Positions 54,243 to 63,027 of a stretch of DNA of 64,000 bases are shown here, in pieces; the stretch's first letter is position 1; every line of letters begins with the position of its first letter. A program made the translations under genes and the position numbers. The notes under the pieces are model-generated. The model worked only from the letters and a program-made list of their open reading frames with translations, had not been told where the DNA came from and searched no databases. Origin of the DNA: Variovorax paradoxus (lineage in GTDB: Bacteria; Pseudomonadota; Gammaproteobacteria; Burkholderiales; Burkholderiaceae_C); assembly GCF_030815855.1 (NCBI RefSeq), contig NZ_JAUSXG010000001.1, forward strand, positions 4,774,001 through 4,838,000, given 5' to 3'.

Positions 54243-55159
54243 ACCCCTTGCGACGCGGCGCTTCGGCGCGGCTCCAGAGCGCCAAGGGTGCGGCCTCCGC
54301 GCCCGCGCCCCTGGACGCGCAGCCGTTCGTGCCGGCGCCGGGCGACTACGCCGAATTCCTGCGCACCACCTTGCCGAAGCAGCAGAAGAACGTGGCCAGC
54401 CATCGCCTGGGCAGCGAGCGCGTCTGGCTCAAGAAAGCCGGTCCGCGCCATGGCAAGTGGGGCTACCGCGTGATGGCGGCGGTCGCGCGCATGGCGCGGC
54501 TGGACATCATCAAGCCGGTGCCCAATCCGGGCGGCGAGGCCGCCATCGCTACGGAGGCCCGGCGCCTCCGGCAACTGGCGGCCGCCGGCCTGCGCGTGCC
54601 CGCGGTGCTGGCGCAACAGCCCGACGGGCTGCTGATTTCCGACCTGGGCCAAAGCGGCCGCCACACGGTCGTGCTGCAAGAAAAACTCGACCAGGCCGCC
54701 GCGGCCGGGCCGGCCGCGCTGCTGGCCGTCTGGCGAGACGGGCTGGCCGCGATTGCCAAAGTGCACGTGCACGGCCAGCACCTGAGCCAGGCCTTCGACC
54801 GCAACCTGGTGCAGTGCCCCGACGGGGTCATCGGCTACATCGACTTCGAGGACGACCCCGCCGAAGTCATGACGCTGGCCGAGTGCCAGGCGCGCGACTG
54901 GCTCAGCTACCTGCACTCCACGGCCATGATGCTGGAAGCGGCCGCGCCGGAAACTGCCGGTGTGCATTGGCACGCCGCGCTGGCCGAGGTCAGCGCGGAA
55001 GTTCGCGCGCGCATCGCCGAGGCGGCCCGGCGCATGACCTGGGCGCAGCGCCTGCCGGCCAGCCGGCGCTGGGGCCGCGACACGCAGCGCGTGCGCGCGG
55101 TGGCGCGGCTCCTGGGGCGGTGGCACGGTGCCGGGGCGGCTTCTTCCGCCCGTCGCTAG
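54239..55159 (+). CDS. Small protein-kinase-like/phosphotransferase protein
   Basis: 306 aa. A degenerate RIO/Bud32-type kinase fold: SHRLGSERVWLKKAGPRHGKWG at the glycine-loop/Lys region, ISDLGQSGRHTVVLQEKL (hinge), KVHVHGQHLSQAFDRNLVQ as the catalytic loop and GYIDFEDDPAEVM as the DFG-like metal site. Residues are less canonical than in classical Ser/Thr kinases. Target unknown. Coupled by ATGA to the glutamate-synthase-like gene, suggesting related roles. The stop is the CTAG shared with the PIN gene. Confidence 0.7.
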   Translation: MNPLRRGASARLQSAKGAASAPAPLDAQPFVPAPGDYAEFLRTTLPKQQKNVASHRLGSERVWLKKAGPRHGKWGYRVMAAVARMARLDIIKPVPNPGGEAAIATEARRLRQLAAAGLRVPAVLAQQPDGLLISDLGQSGRHTVVLQEKLDQAAAAGPAALLAVWRDGLAAIAKVHVHGQHLSQAFDRNLVQCPDGVIGYIDFEDDPAEVMTLAECQARDWLSYLHSTAMMLEAAAPETAGVHWHAALAEVSAEVRARIAEAARRMTWAQRLPASRRWGRDTQRVRAVARLLGRWHGAGAASSARR

Positions 55160-55635
55160 AGCGCCAGCACCGCCTGCACCACCACGCCCTGCGCGGCGAG
55201 CCGCTTGCGCATCGTCAGCACCGCCTGGTCCTTGCTGAGCAGCCGTGCGCGCCGGGCGACCGCCAGGTCGATGAAGACCTGGTCGTCCGGGTCCTTGCAG
55301 ACGCACGGGGCGCGCGGCGGCGTTTCGGCGACCAGGTGCACGCGGTCGTCGAAGGCCGCCAGCACACTTTGCGGCGCCAGGTTCCTGCGCGCCAGGCGGG
55401 CCGCGATGAGCGGGTAGCCGAGCACCCGCGCCAGTTCGTCGCGCATGGAGGCGGTCGCGAGCCAGCGCAGCTCGCTGGCGGCAAGGGCGGCGGCCAGCGG
55501 CAGGCAATCGGGGTTGTCGAACACCAGCAAGTCGAGCGCGACGTTGGTGTCGATGACGACGAAAGCGCCGGACGCGGCGCTGGCCGCTTCTTGAAAGGAA
55601 ATTTGTGCGTTTGGAATACCCCGATGTTGCACCAT
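55156..55635 (-). CDS. PIN-domain putative ribonuclease (COG1569 family)
   Basis: 159 aa. The PIN acidic residues are present: FVVIDTNVALD at the start, MRDELARVLGYP in the middle and KDPDDQVFIDLAVAR near the end, followed by LLSKDQAVLTM. It is the kind annotated as toxin of a toxin-antitoxin pair, but no antitoxin gene is adjacent: the neighbour is convergent and the other side is a divergent secreted protein. It may be a stand-alone nuclease. Confidence 0.85.
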   Translation of the reverse strand: MVQHRGIPNAQISFQEAASAASGAFVVIDTNVALDLLVFDNPDCLPLAAALAASELRWLATASMRDELARVLGYPLIAARLARRNLAPQSVLAAFDDRVHLVAETPPRAPCVCKDPDDQVFIDLAVARRARLLSKDQAVLTMRKRLAAQGVVVQAVLAL

Positions 55636-55720
55636 GCGGACTCGGCTCGCGCTGAAAGCATCGCGGCGCCGTCACAATCGGCTACATCAGGTTCGTGCGC
55701 AGTCCCCTTCGAAATCTCCG

Positions 55721-56149
55721 ATGAAACGAATTTCACTGCTGTTCCTCGCCTTGCTCGCCGGTCCGCTGGCCCGGGCCGAGTGGCTCACGCTGACAGGCTC
55801 GCCCGGCGAAGCGGCCAACAGCTACGTGCAGGTTGATCCGACCAGCGTGGTGGTGAACGGAACCAAGCGGCTCATGGCGGTGCGCCTCAGCCTCGCGGAG
55901 GCCCGCACCAGCCGCGACGGAATCAAGTTCCGCTCGTTCATCGCGCAGGCGAGTGTCGATTGCGAAGCCCGCAGCGCGCGCTACGTGAGTGCCACCTACT
56001 TCGAGCAGCCGAATTTCGTCGGCGAGCCCATCGCGGTGCGGGCGTTCGAGGAAGCCGATGTCCGGCCGATGAACTTCGCCGGCGCGCCGGGCGACCTGGC
56101 GGCCAGAACGGTGAACGCTGCGTGCAGCGTCGGCACCAGCACCAAGTAG
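55721..56149 (+). CDS. Secreted small protein, possibly surface-adhesin E-like
   Basis: 142 aa from the ATG at 55721. Signal peptide about 1-19 (ISLLFLALLAGPLARA). The mature part begins EWLTLTGSPGEAANSYVQVDPTSVVVNG and has two Cys (one in QASVDCEARSARY, one in NAACSVG) that may bond. The trend resembles the adhesin E domain of several Comamonadaceae proteins, but I hold that only weakly. Periplasmic or surface location is better supported than any function. Confidence 0.65.
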   Translation: MKRISLLFLALLAGPLARAEWLTLTGSPGEAANSYVQVDPTSVVVNGTKRLMAVRLSLAEARTSRDGIKFRSFIAQASVDCEARSARYVSATYFEQPNFVGEPIAVRAFEEADVRPMNFAGAPGDLAARTVNAACSVGTSTK

Positions 56150-56176
56150 CCGCTGAAGAGCCGAAGCCGCGAAGCG

Positions 56177-57439
56177 CTACTTCCTGGCCGAGCCGGCCAC
56201 CATGTCGAAGCGGAACAGCCGGCATTCGATGGGCCCGTTCCACATCGGCACGCGGCGCGATTCCTTGAGCCGCATCTGCTTGGGCAGCTTCAGGTCGGGC
56301 GTGAGCACCCAGGCGGTCCAGCCCGCGTAGTTCTTCTTCCAGTGCGTGGCGAGCTGCGGAAAGAACTCGCCACCGTCGCCGCTTTCGCCGTTCTCACTGC
56401 CTTCGCCGCGCGGCTCCCCGTTGCCGGGCGTCTGCGCGGCCTCGCGGGCGCCGAAGCGTGCGACACCGCCTACTTCGATCCGCTCGCCGTACGGCGGGTT
56501 GAGCATGATGACGCCGCCCTCGGCCGGCGGCATGCGCTGCAGTGCATCGCCGCCGCGGAATTCGATGGCGTCGGCGACGCCGGCGCGCTCCGCGTTGCGT
56601 TCGGCAAAGTCGACCATGCGGTGCGAAACGTCGGAGCCGAAGATGGCGACGTCTCGCGCAGTTGCCGCGGACTCGGCTTCTTTCCTGATGGCGTCCCAGA
56701 CATGCGCCTGGAACGGCAGCAGCTTCTCGAAGCCGAAGCGCCGCAGCCATCCGGCCGGGATGCCGCGCGCAATCTGCGCCGCCTCGATGGCGATGGTGCC
56801 GCTGCCGCAGCACGGGTCGTACAGCGGCTCGTCGGCCACCGCGCCGGTTTCGGGGTTCCACCAGCCGCTGGCGGCCAGCATCGCGGCGGCCAGGGTTTCC
56901 TTCAGCGGCGCATCGCCCTTGTCCTGCCGCCAGCCGCGCTTGAAGAGCGGTTCGCCCGAGGTATCGATGTACAGCGTGCAGTGGTCGGTGGTCAGGTGCG
57001 CAAACACGCGGCAGTCGGGCCACTGCGTTTCGATGCTCGGGCGCACGCCGTTGGCCTTGGCGCGAAAGCGGTCGGCAATGGCATCCTTGATGCGCAGCGT
57101 GGCGAAATTCAGGCTCTGCAGCGGGCTGTGCTGCGCCGTGGTCTCGATCTTGAAGGTCTGCTTCGGCGTGAACCAGATCTCCCAGGCCACGCCGTTCGCG
57201 ATGGCGTACAGGTCGTTTTCGCTGCGGTAGGGCGCATGGGCCACCTCGACCAGCACGCGCTGCGCGAGCCGGCTGTGCAGGTTGAGCTTGAGCGCATCGC
57301 GCCATTCGGCGCGCACCCGCACGCCGCCACGCAGCGTGAGCAGGTCTTGCCCGACGCGGCCCGTCAGCGCATGGACTTCCTGCGCAAGGAGTTCCTCGAC
57401 GCCGGCGGCGCAAGGCAGAAAAAGAGAAAGATCGTTCAC
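56177..57439 (-). CDS. THUMP-domain class I SAM-dependent RNA methyltransferase (RlmL-N-like)
   Basis: 420 aa. N-terminal THUMP region (about 55-165), then a Rossmann methyltransferase with DPCCGSGTIAIEAA (208-221) for SAM and NPPYGER (314-320), the base-targeting NPPY motif of N2-guanine methyltransferases. This is the RlmL N-terminal/YcbY-type layout without the RlmK part; the likely target is guanine in 23S rRNA. An insert (about 330-360) is low-complexity Gly/Glu/Ser. Converges with the small secreted-protein gene. Confidence 0.92.
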   Translation of the reverse strand: MNDLSLFLPCAAGVEELLAQEVHALTGRVGQDLLTLRGGVRVRAEWRDALKLNLHSRLAQRVLVEVAHAPYRSENDLYAIANGVAWEIWFTPKQTFKIETTAQHSPLQSLNFATLRIKDAIADRFRAKANGVRPSIETQWPDCRVFAHLTTDHCTLYIDTSGEPLFKRGWRQDKGDAPLKETLAAAMLAASGWWNPETGAVADEPLYDPCCGSGTIAIEAAQIARGIPAGWLRRFGFEKLLPFQAHVWDAIRKEAESAATARDVAIFGSDVSHRMVDFAERNAERAGVADAIEFRGGDALQRMPPAEGGVIMLNPPYGERIEVGGVARFGAREAAQTPGNGEPRGEGSENGESGDGGEFFPQLATHWKKNYAGWTAWVLTPDLKLPKQMRLKESRRVPMWNGPIECRLFRFDMVAGSARK

Positions 57440-57542
57440 AAGGGGTTCGCCATCATCATCGGCCGGCTGGGGTTGCCATTGTCGCCGCCCTCGCCGCGCG
57501 GCTCTATATAGTGGACCGAATCAACCTACAGCCATCGAATTC

Positions 57543-58184
57543 ATGAACGACATCACGGTTCCACTCCTGGGCATTGCGGGCGCGATGATCGTCGGCGCCA
57601 TGAGCCCCGGCCCGAGCTTCGTCATGGTCGCGCGCACCGCCGTCTCCTCGTCGCGCGGCGACGGGCTGGCCGCGGCACTGGGCATGGGCGCCGGTGGCCT
57701 CGTGTTTGCAATCGCCGCGCTCGTGGGGTTGCAAGCGGCGTTCCTCGCGGTTCCCGCGCTGTACCTCGCTGTGAAGCTGCTCGGCGGCGCCTACCTCGTC
57801 CACCTGGGCATCCGCATCTGGCGCGGCGCGCGCGAGCCGCTGCCCGTCGCGCAGGAACAGGGCCCGGCCGGCAGCCGCGGCAACGGATGGCGCGCGTTTC
57901 TGCTGGGCATGGGCACGCAGGTCAGCAACCCCAAAACCGCCGTCGTGTACGCCAGCATCTTCGCGGCGTTCATGCCGCGCGATGTGCCGCTGGCGCTGGC
58001 GCTTGCGGTGCCGGCCGTGATCTTCTGCATCGAGACGGGCTGGTATTCGATCGTCGCGCTGGCGCTCTCGTCGGCGGCGCCGCGGTCGGCCTACCTGCGC
58101 TACAAGGCCTGGATCGACCGCGCGGCGGGCGGCGTGATGGTGCTGCTGGGCATCAAGCTGCTGTCGGGCGTGCGGGGCGGCTGA
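57543..58184 (+). CDS. LysE/RhtB-family amino-acid exporter
   Basis: 213 aa from the ATG at 57543. About six membrane helices with the family motif GAMSPGPSFVMVARTAV at residues 18-34, then LLGGAYLVHLGIRIWRG and GMGTQVSNPKTAVVYASIFAAFMP. It exports an amino acid or homoserine-lactone-like compound; substrate unknown. Diverges from the RNA methyltransferase gene. Confidence 0.93.
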   Translation: MNDITVPLLGIAGAMIVGAMSPGPSFVMVARTAVSSSRGDGLAAALGMGAGGLVFAIAALVGLQAAFLAVPALYLAVKLLGGAYLVHLGIRIWRGAREPLPVAQEQGPAGSRGNGWRAFLLGMGTQVSNPKTAVVYASIFAAFMPRDVPLALALAVPAVIFCIETGWYSIVALALSSAAPRSAYLRYKAWIDRAAGGVMVLLGIKLLSGVRGG

Positions 58185-58213
58185 GGGGCACCGTCCGGCT
58201 TATAAGGTTCGGC

Positions 58214-59806
58214 CTACAAGGCCTTGCGCAGGTTCGCCGGTGCGATGCGCAGCGCCTCGCGGTACTTGGCCACGGTGCGCCGCGCGCACTCGATGCCCTG
58301 CTCTTTCAGCATCTCGGAAATCTGGCTGTCCGACAGCGGCTTCTTGATGCTCTCGGAGCTCACGAACTGCTTGATCAGCGCGCGCACCGCGGTGCTCGAG
58401 GCGTTGCCGCCGGTTTCGGTGCCGAGCGCCGAGCCGAAGAAATACTTGAGCTCGACCGTGCCGAACGGCGTGGACATGTACTTGGCCGTGGTCACGCGCG
58501 AGATGGTCGATTCGTGCAGCCCGAGTTCGTCGGCAATTTCGCGCAGCACCAGCGGGCGCATCGCGAGCTCGCCGTGCACGAAGTAGCTCTTCTGCCGCTC
58601 GACGATGGCATTGCTCACGCGCAGGATGGTGTCGAAGCGCTGCTGGATGTTCTTGATGAACCAGCGCGCCTCCTGCAGCCGCTGCGACAGCGCCTGGCTG
58701 CCCTCGCCCTTGTGCGACTTGAGCGCACCGGCGTAGATGTCGTGCACGCGCAGGCGCGGCATCACCTCGGGGTTGAGCATGACGCGGAACTTGACGTTGG
58801 TGCCGCGGCCGATCTTGGTGACGATGACGTCGGGAATCACGATGTTGCGCTCGACATCGACGAAACGGCGGCCCGGCTTGGGCTCGAGGCGCGAGATGAC
58901 CTGCAGCGCCGAGCGCACCAGGTCTTCGTTGGTGCGCGTGAGCGTGGCCAGGCGCTTGAAGTCGCGCCGCGCGAGCAGTTCCATCGGCTGCTTGCAGATG
59001 GCAATGGCGGTCTTGCGGACGAGGGCCTGTTCCTCGGTCTCGCTGTCGCTGGCCAGCGCGCGCAGCTGAATGCTCAGGCATTCGCCGAGGTCGCGCGCGC
59101 CGACGCCGGCCGGCTCCAGGCTCTGCAACAGGCCGAGTGCCACCTGGAAGTGATGCACCAGTTCGTCGAACTGGTCGTTGTCGTCGCCCGCGAGGCCCGA
59201 GGCCAGCGCCGGCAGCGAATCTTCGAGGTAGCCGTCGTCGTTGAGCGATTCGATCAGGAAGCGCAGCGCGGCGCAGTCGTTTTCGTTCAGGCGCAGGCTC
59301 AGGGCCTGTCGGTGCAGAAAGGACTGCAGCGACTCCTGGCTGCGCGCGAGCTCGGTGGCGTCGGCGCGTTCGTCGTCGCCCAGGTTGTTTTGCCGCGCCG
59401 GGGCATCGCTGCCCCATTCGCTGTCGTCGGGCGCCATGTCGACGGTGCCGTCGCCTTCCCAGTCGGGCTCGCGCTCGGCGGCATCGGCCGCCGGAACGTC
59501 GGCCTCGGCCGTGGAGGAGGTTTCGCTGGAAGCGGTCGTCGCGCTGCTGAGGGGGGCCGAGGCGAACTCGCCCTCGGCCGCCTCACCGGCCTCGTCGCGC
59601 GGTACCGGCGTATCGACGGCGTCAAGCCCGAATTCCTCACGCGCCGCTTCTTCCGCGGTGCGTTCGAGAAACGGGTTCTCGTCGAGCATCTGCTCGACCT
59701 CCTGGCTCAGTTCGAGCGTGGAAAGCTGCAGCAGCCGGATCGACTGCTGCAGCTGGGGCGTGAGCGCCAGATGCTGCGAAACGCGAAGGGACAGCCCTTG
59801 CTTCAT
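58214..59806 (-). CDS. rpoN: RNA polymerase sigma-54 factor
   Basis: 530 aa. Region I begins MKQGLSLRVSQHLALTPQLQQSIRLLQLSTLELSQEV, the activator-interacting helix. An acidic/Ala-Ser-rich region II (about 55-150) follows, then the core-binding and DNA-binding domains, and the RpoN box ARRTVAKYRE at 508-517. It directs transcription from -24/-12 promoters with enhancer-binding proteins. Directly downstream of lptB (17 bp), the standard proteobacterial order. Confidence 0.97.
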   Translation of the reverse strand: MKQGLSLRVSQHLALTPQLQQSIRLLQLSTLELSQEVEQMLDENPFLERTAEEAAREEFGLDAVDTPVPRDEAGEAAEGEFASAPLSSATTASSETSSTAEADVPAADAAEREPDWEGDGTVDMAPDDSEWGSDAPARQNNLGDDERADATELARSQESLQSFLHRQALSLRLNENDCAALRFLIESLNDDGYLEDSLPALASGLAGDDNDQFDELVHHFQVALGLLQSLEPAGVGARDLGECLSIQLRALASDSETEEQALVRKTAIAICKQPMELLARRDFKRLATLTRTNEDLVRSALQVISRLEPKPGRRFVDVERNIVIPDVIVTKIGRGTNVKFRVMLNPEVMPRLRVHDIYAGALKSHKGEGSQALSQRLQEARWFIKNIQQRFDTILRVSNAIVERQKSYFVHGELAMRPLVLREIADELGLHESTISRVTTAKYMSTPFGTVELKYFFGSALGTETGGNASSTAVRALIKQFVSSESIKKPLSDSQISEMLKEQGIECARRTVAKYREALRIAPANLRKAL

Positions 59807-59823
59807 GGAGACCGACTCCTCCC

Positions 59824-60614
<791 letters not shown>

Positions 60615-60618
<4 letters not shown>

Positions 60619-61358
60619 TTGCGCCCTTCCCCTTCGCTGTCGCTGAGTGTGGTGCTCGGGCGCAGGCCGGCTCCGGGCGCCGGCTGGGGCGCTGCCGGCG
60701 CGGGCCGTGCGCCGGCGGCAGGTGCGGGAGCGCCGGGCACGGGCGCCGTTGCGGATTTGGGCGTGAGGATGGTCCTGACGCGTCCGCCCGAAGGCGCATT
60801 CACCCCGGTGTTCGGCGGCACGGTGGAACCGTTGACCGTGTAGGTGTCGTTGCTCTGGTCGTAGACGATGAGCGCGCCGCTGCTTTCGTCGTTCGGGGTG
60901 GCACCGAGCAGGCGGCGCATGACGGCGTTGCGGATGAACTTGACGTTGTCGGCGCGGCTGTCGTACTCGATGACTTCCGACTCGCCCTCGATCCACTCGT
61001 CGGGCGCATTGCGCTTCTGCTTGTAATAGGCCCGCTTGCCCGGCGCCGCCGTGACCACGCCGTACTGGTAGCCCTCGGCGTCCTGGCGCACGTCGATGCG
61101 TGCACCGCGGATGATGATGGTGCCCTTCGTGACCAGCACGTTCCCGGTGAACACGCTGGTCTGCTTCAGGTCGTCGTAGCGCATGGCGTCCGACTCGATG
61201 TTCATCGGCTTGCTGCGGTCGGCGGTTTCGGCCAGAGCACCCGAGGCGAGGCCGGCCAGCAACAGCGCGCCGATGGCCAACCGGCCGATGCGACGAAGAA
61301 GGGGGGTGGTGTGGGTATAGGAGTGCAATGTCATAGAGGCACGAAACTTGCTCTGCAT
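60615..61358 (-). CDS. lptA: LPS transport periplasmic protein LptA
   Basis: 247 aa from the ATG at 61358; an ATG at 61334 would remove eight residues and neither has a good ribosome-binding site. Signal peptide [15 protein letters not shown], then the OstA-like beta-jellyroll (about 50-180: [40 protein letters not shown]). A C-terminal Pro/Ala-rich tail of about 60 residues is longer than in E. coli LptA (185 aa). It bridges LptC and LptD in the periplasm. lptC should lie upstream in most genomes but is not adjacent here; the next gene upstream is dsbA. Confidence 0.92.
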
Positions 61359-61395
61359 TGTATGCGGCGGATCGCGTCAGCCCCGCACGCACAGA

Positions 61396-61421
61396 CGAAA
61401 AAGCCCGCCAAAAGCGGGCTT
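61396..61421 (-). terminator. Intrinsic terminator downstream of dsbA
   Basis: Perfect 8-bp stem AAGCCCGC/GCGGGCTT with a five-base loop (61401-61421). On the minus strand it is followed directly by TTTTT (61400-61396), the classic layout for ending the dsbA transcript. It isolates dsbA from the lptA-lptB-rpoN operon. Confidence 0.88.
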
Positions 61422-61498
61422 GACATCCCATCCGGGAACACCGCGGAACCGGCTGCGCCGGGCCGTTGGTTTTGCCCCCTCAACGGGGTGGGCGCGGG

Positions 61499-62146
61499 TC
61501 AGCCCTTCTTGGCTTCGCCGATCAGGTAGTTGGTGACCTGAAGCGCCTTCGTCATGTTACCGGCGAGTTCGCCGTCCACATACCAGCGGCCGGCCACGGC
61601 CAGTGCCGGGACGCCGGCCACCTTGTAGGCTTCGGTCAGCTGCGTGGCGCGCTTCGCCTTGCTGGCCACGCTGAAGGAGGTGAAAACTTCCTTGAACTTG
61701 GCGCCGTCGAGGCCGTTGGCGGTTGCCCAGGCAATGATGTTGGCATCGCCGTTGACGTTCTGGCGCTGCTTGTGAATGGCGTTGAAAACCTTCGGCTGGA
61801 ACTCGTCGACCTTGCCCATGGCTTCAAGCGCGTAGTACAGGCGCTGCTTGGCTTCGACGTCGTTGCCCACGAACGGCACCGGCACGCGGCGGAAAGCCAC
61901 TTCCTTCGGCGCCGTCTTGAGCCAGGCTTCGAGCTGGGGCTCGAAATCGTTGCAATGCGGGCAGTTGTACGAGAAGAACTCGATCACCTCGACCTTGCCG
62001 CCGGTTGCGTCGACCGGCACGCGCTTGTCGAGCACCAGGTACTCGGTGCCGGCCTTGGGCGCGCGCGCCTGGGCGTGCGCCGTATTGCCGGCCAGCGAAA
62101 TCAGACCGAGCGAGGTGGCGGCCAGCGAAAAGTCACGACGTTTCAT
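61499..62146 (-). CDS. dsbA: Thiol:disulfide interchange protein DsbA
   Basis: 215 aa from the ATG at 62146. Tat/Sec-like signal (MKRRDFSLAATSLGLISLAGNTAHAQ; the RRDF start resembles a weak Tat motif). Active site CPHC at 62-65 in FFSYNCPHCNDFEP and the cis-Pro loop GVPALAVAGRWYV. It introduces disulfides into secreted proteins in the periplasm, re-oxidised by DsbB. The SPOR-domain gene lies upstream at 125 bp; the terminator follows. Confidence 0.96.
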   Translation of the reverse strand: MKRRDFSLAATSLGLISLAGNTAHAQARAPKAGTEYLVLDKRVPVDATGGKVEVIEFFSYNCPHCNDFEPQLEAWLKTAPKEVAFRRVPVPFVGNDVEAKQRLYYALEAMGKVDEFQPKVFNAIHKQRQNVNGDANIIAWATANGLDGAKFKEVFTSFSVASKAKRATQLTEAYKVAGVPALAVAGRWYVDGELAGNMTKALQVTNYLIGEAKKG

Positions 62147-62270
62147 TGAAAGAGTTCTCCTGTTGGGTACGGCAGACAGAGCCGGCGCGCCGCGCGGAGT
62201 TCCCGCATGCGGCATGACCAAGGCCATCTTGACGGCGGCCCATGCCACGCGCCGAAGCTTAAAGATTATT

Positions 62271-63020
62271 TCAGCGCTGGACGCGAACCAGCGCCGATTC
62301 GAGGCCGCCGCCGTCGAGCCGCTCTTTCAGGCGGTCGGCGTCGTCCTTCTTGTTGAACGGACCGGCGCGCACCCGGTAGACCGTGCGGCCCGCCTGCTCG
62401 CGCTCGGTGACCCGGGCTTCGACGCCCATGAGCGACAGCTTGGCGCGCTGGGCCTCGGCGTCGTCGGTGGTGCGGAAGGCGCCGGCCTGCACGAAGTACA
62501 TGAACGGATCGGGACCCGAAGGCGCCGCGCTGTTGTTGCCGCTGCTCGGCGCGGCCGAAGCCGTGGTGGTGCTGCCGCTGTTGCCGCCGGCACGCGCACG
62601 GGCGAGATCGCCCAGCGGATCGTTCGACGGCGGCAGGGAGTTGGCTTCGGCCGGCACCGGCGCCGCGCGCGGGGGCTTGGGCGGAGCCACGACCACCGGG
62701 ACCGGCGGCGCCGGCGGTGGTGTGCCCGGCGCCACGGCCGTGGTGTCGCCGCCGGCCGGAGCCACCGGGCCCGATGCGGCCGCAGGCGGCTTGGCAGGCG
62801 CGCCGGCCTTGCCCGCGAGCGGTGCATTCGGGTCCCAGTCGCGGTTCTTGCGGGCCTCCGCCTCGTCCTGCTCGGCGCCGCCGCGCTGGGTCTTGGTCAC
62901 GAACGGAATCGGCACCTTGGTCACGTAGACCGCGATGCCCAGCGCGACCCCCAACCCCAGCACCAGGCCGATGATGAGGCCGATGACGATGTTGCCGCGT
63001 TGTCTGGTTGTCTTCTTCAT
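62271..63020 (-). CDS. SPOR-domain membrane protein (DedD/FtsN-like)
   Basis: 249 aa from the ATG at 63020. One N-terminal membrane helix (about 10-34: NIVIGLIIGLVLGLGVALGIAVYVT), a long Pro/Ala/Gly linker (about 70-160) and a C-terminal SPOR domain (about 172-247: YFVQAGAFRTTDDAEAQRAKLSLMGVEARV; GRTVYRVRAGPF). SPOR domains bind denuded glycan at the division septum. Seven bases after argS, so co-transcribed, as in most Burkholderiales. Confidence 0.93.
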   Translation of the reverse strand: MKKTTRQRGNIVIGLIIGLVLGLGVALGIAVYVTKVPIPFVTKTQRGGAEQDEAEARKNRDWDPNAPLAGKAGAPAKPPAAASGPVAPAGGDTTAVAPGTPPPAPPVPVVVAPPKPPRAAPVPAEANSLPPSNDPLGDLARARAGGNSGSTTTASAAPSSGNNSAAPSGPDPFMYFVQAGAFRTTDDAEAQRAKLSLMGVEARVTEREQAGRTVYRVRAGPFNKKDDADRLKERLDGGGLESALVRVQR

Positions 63021-63027
63021 GGTGATT

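Noticed and set aside
55156..55635. A PIN-based toxin-antitoxin locus
   Set aside because: No small antitoxin gene precedes or follows the PIN gene; both neighbours point in other directions.
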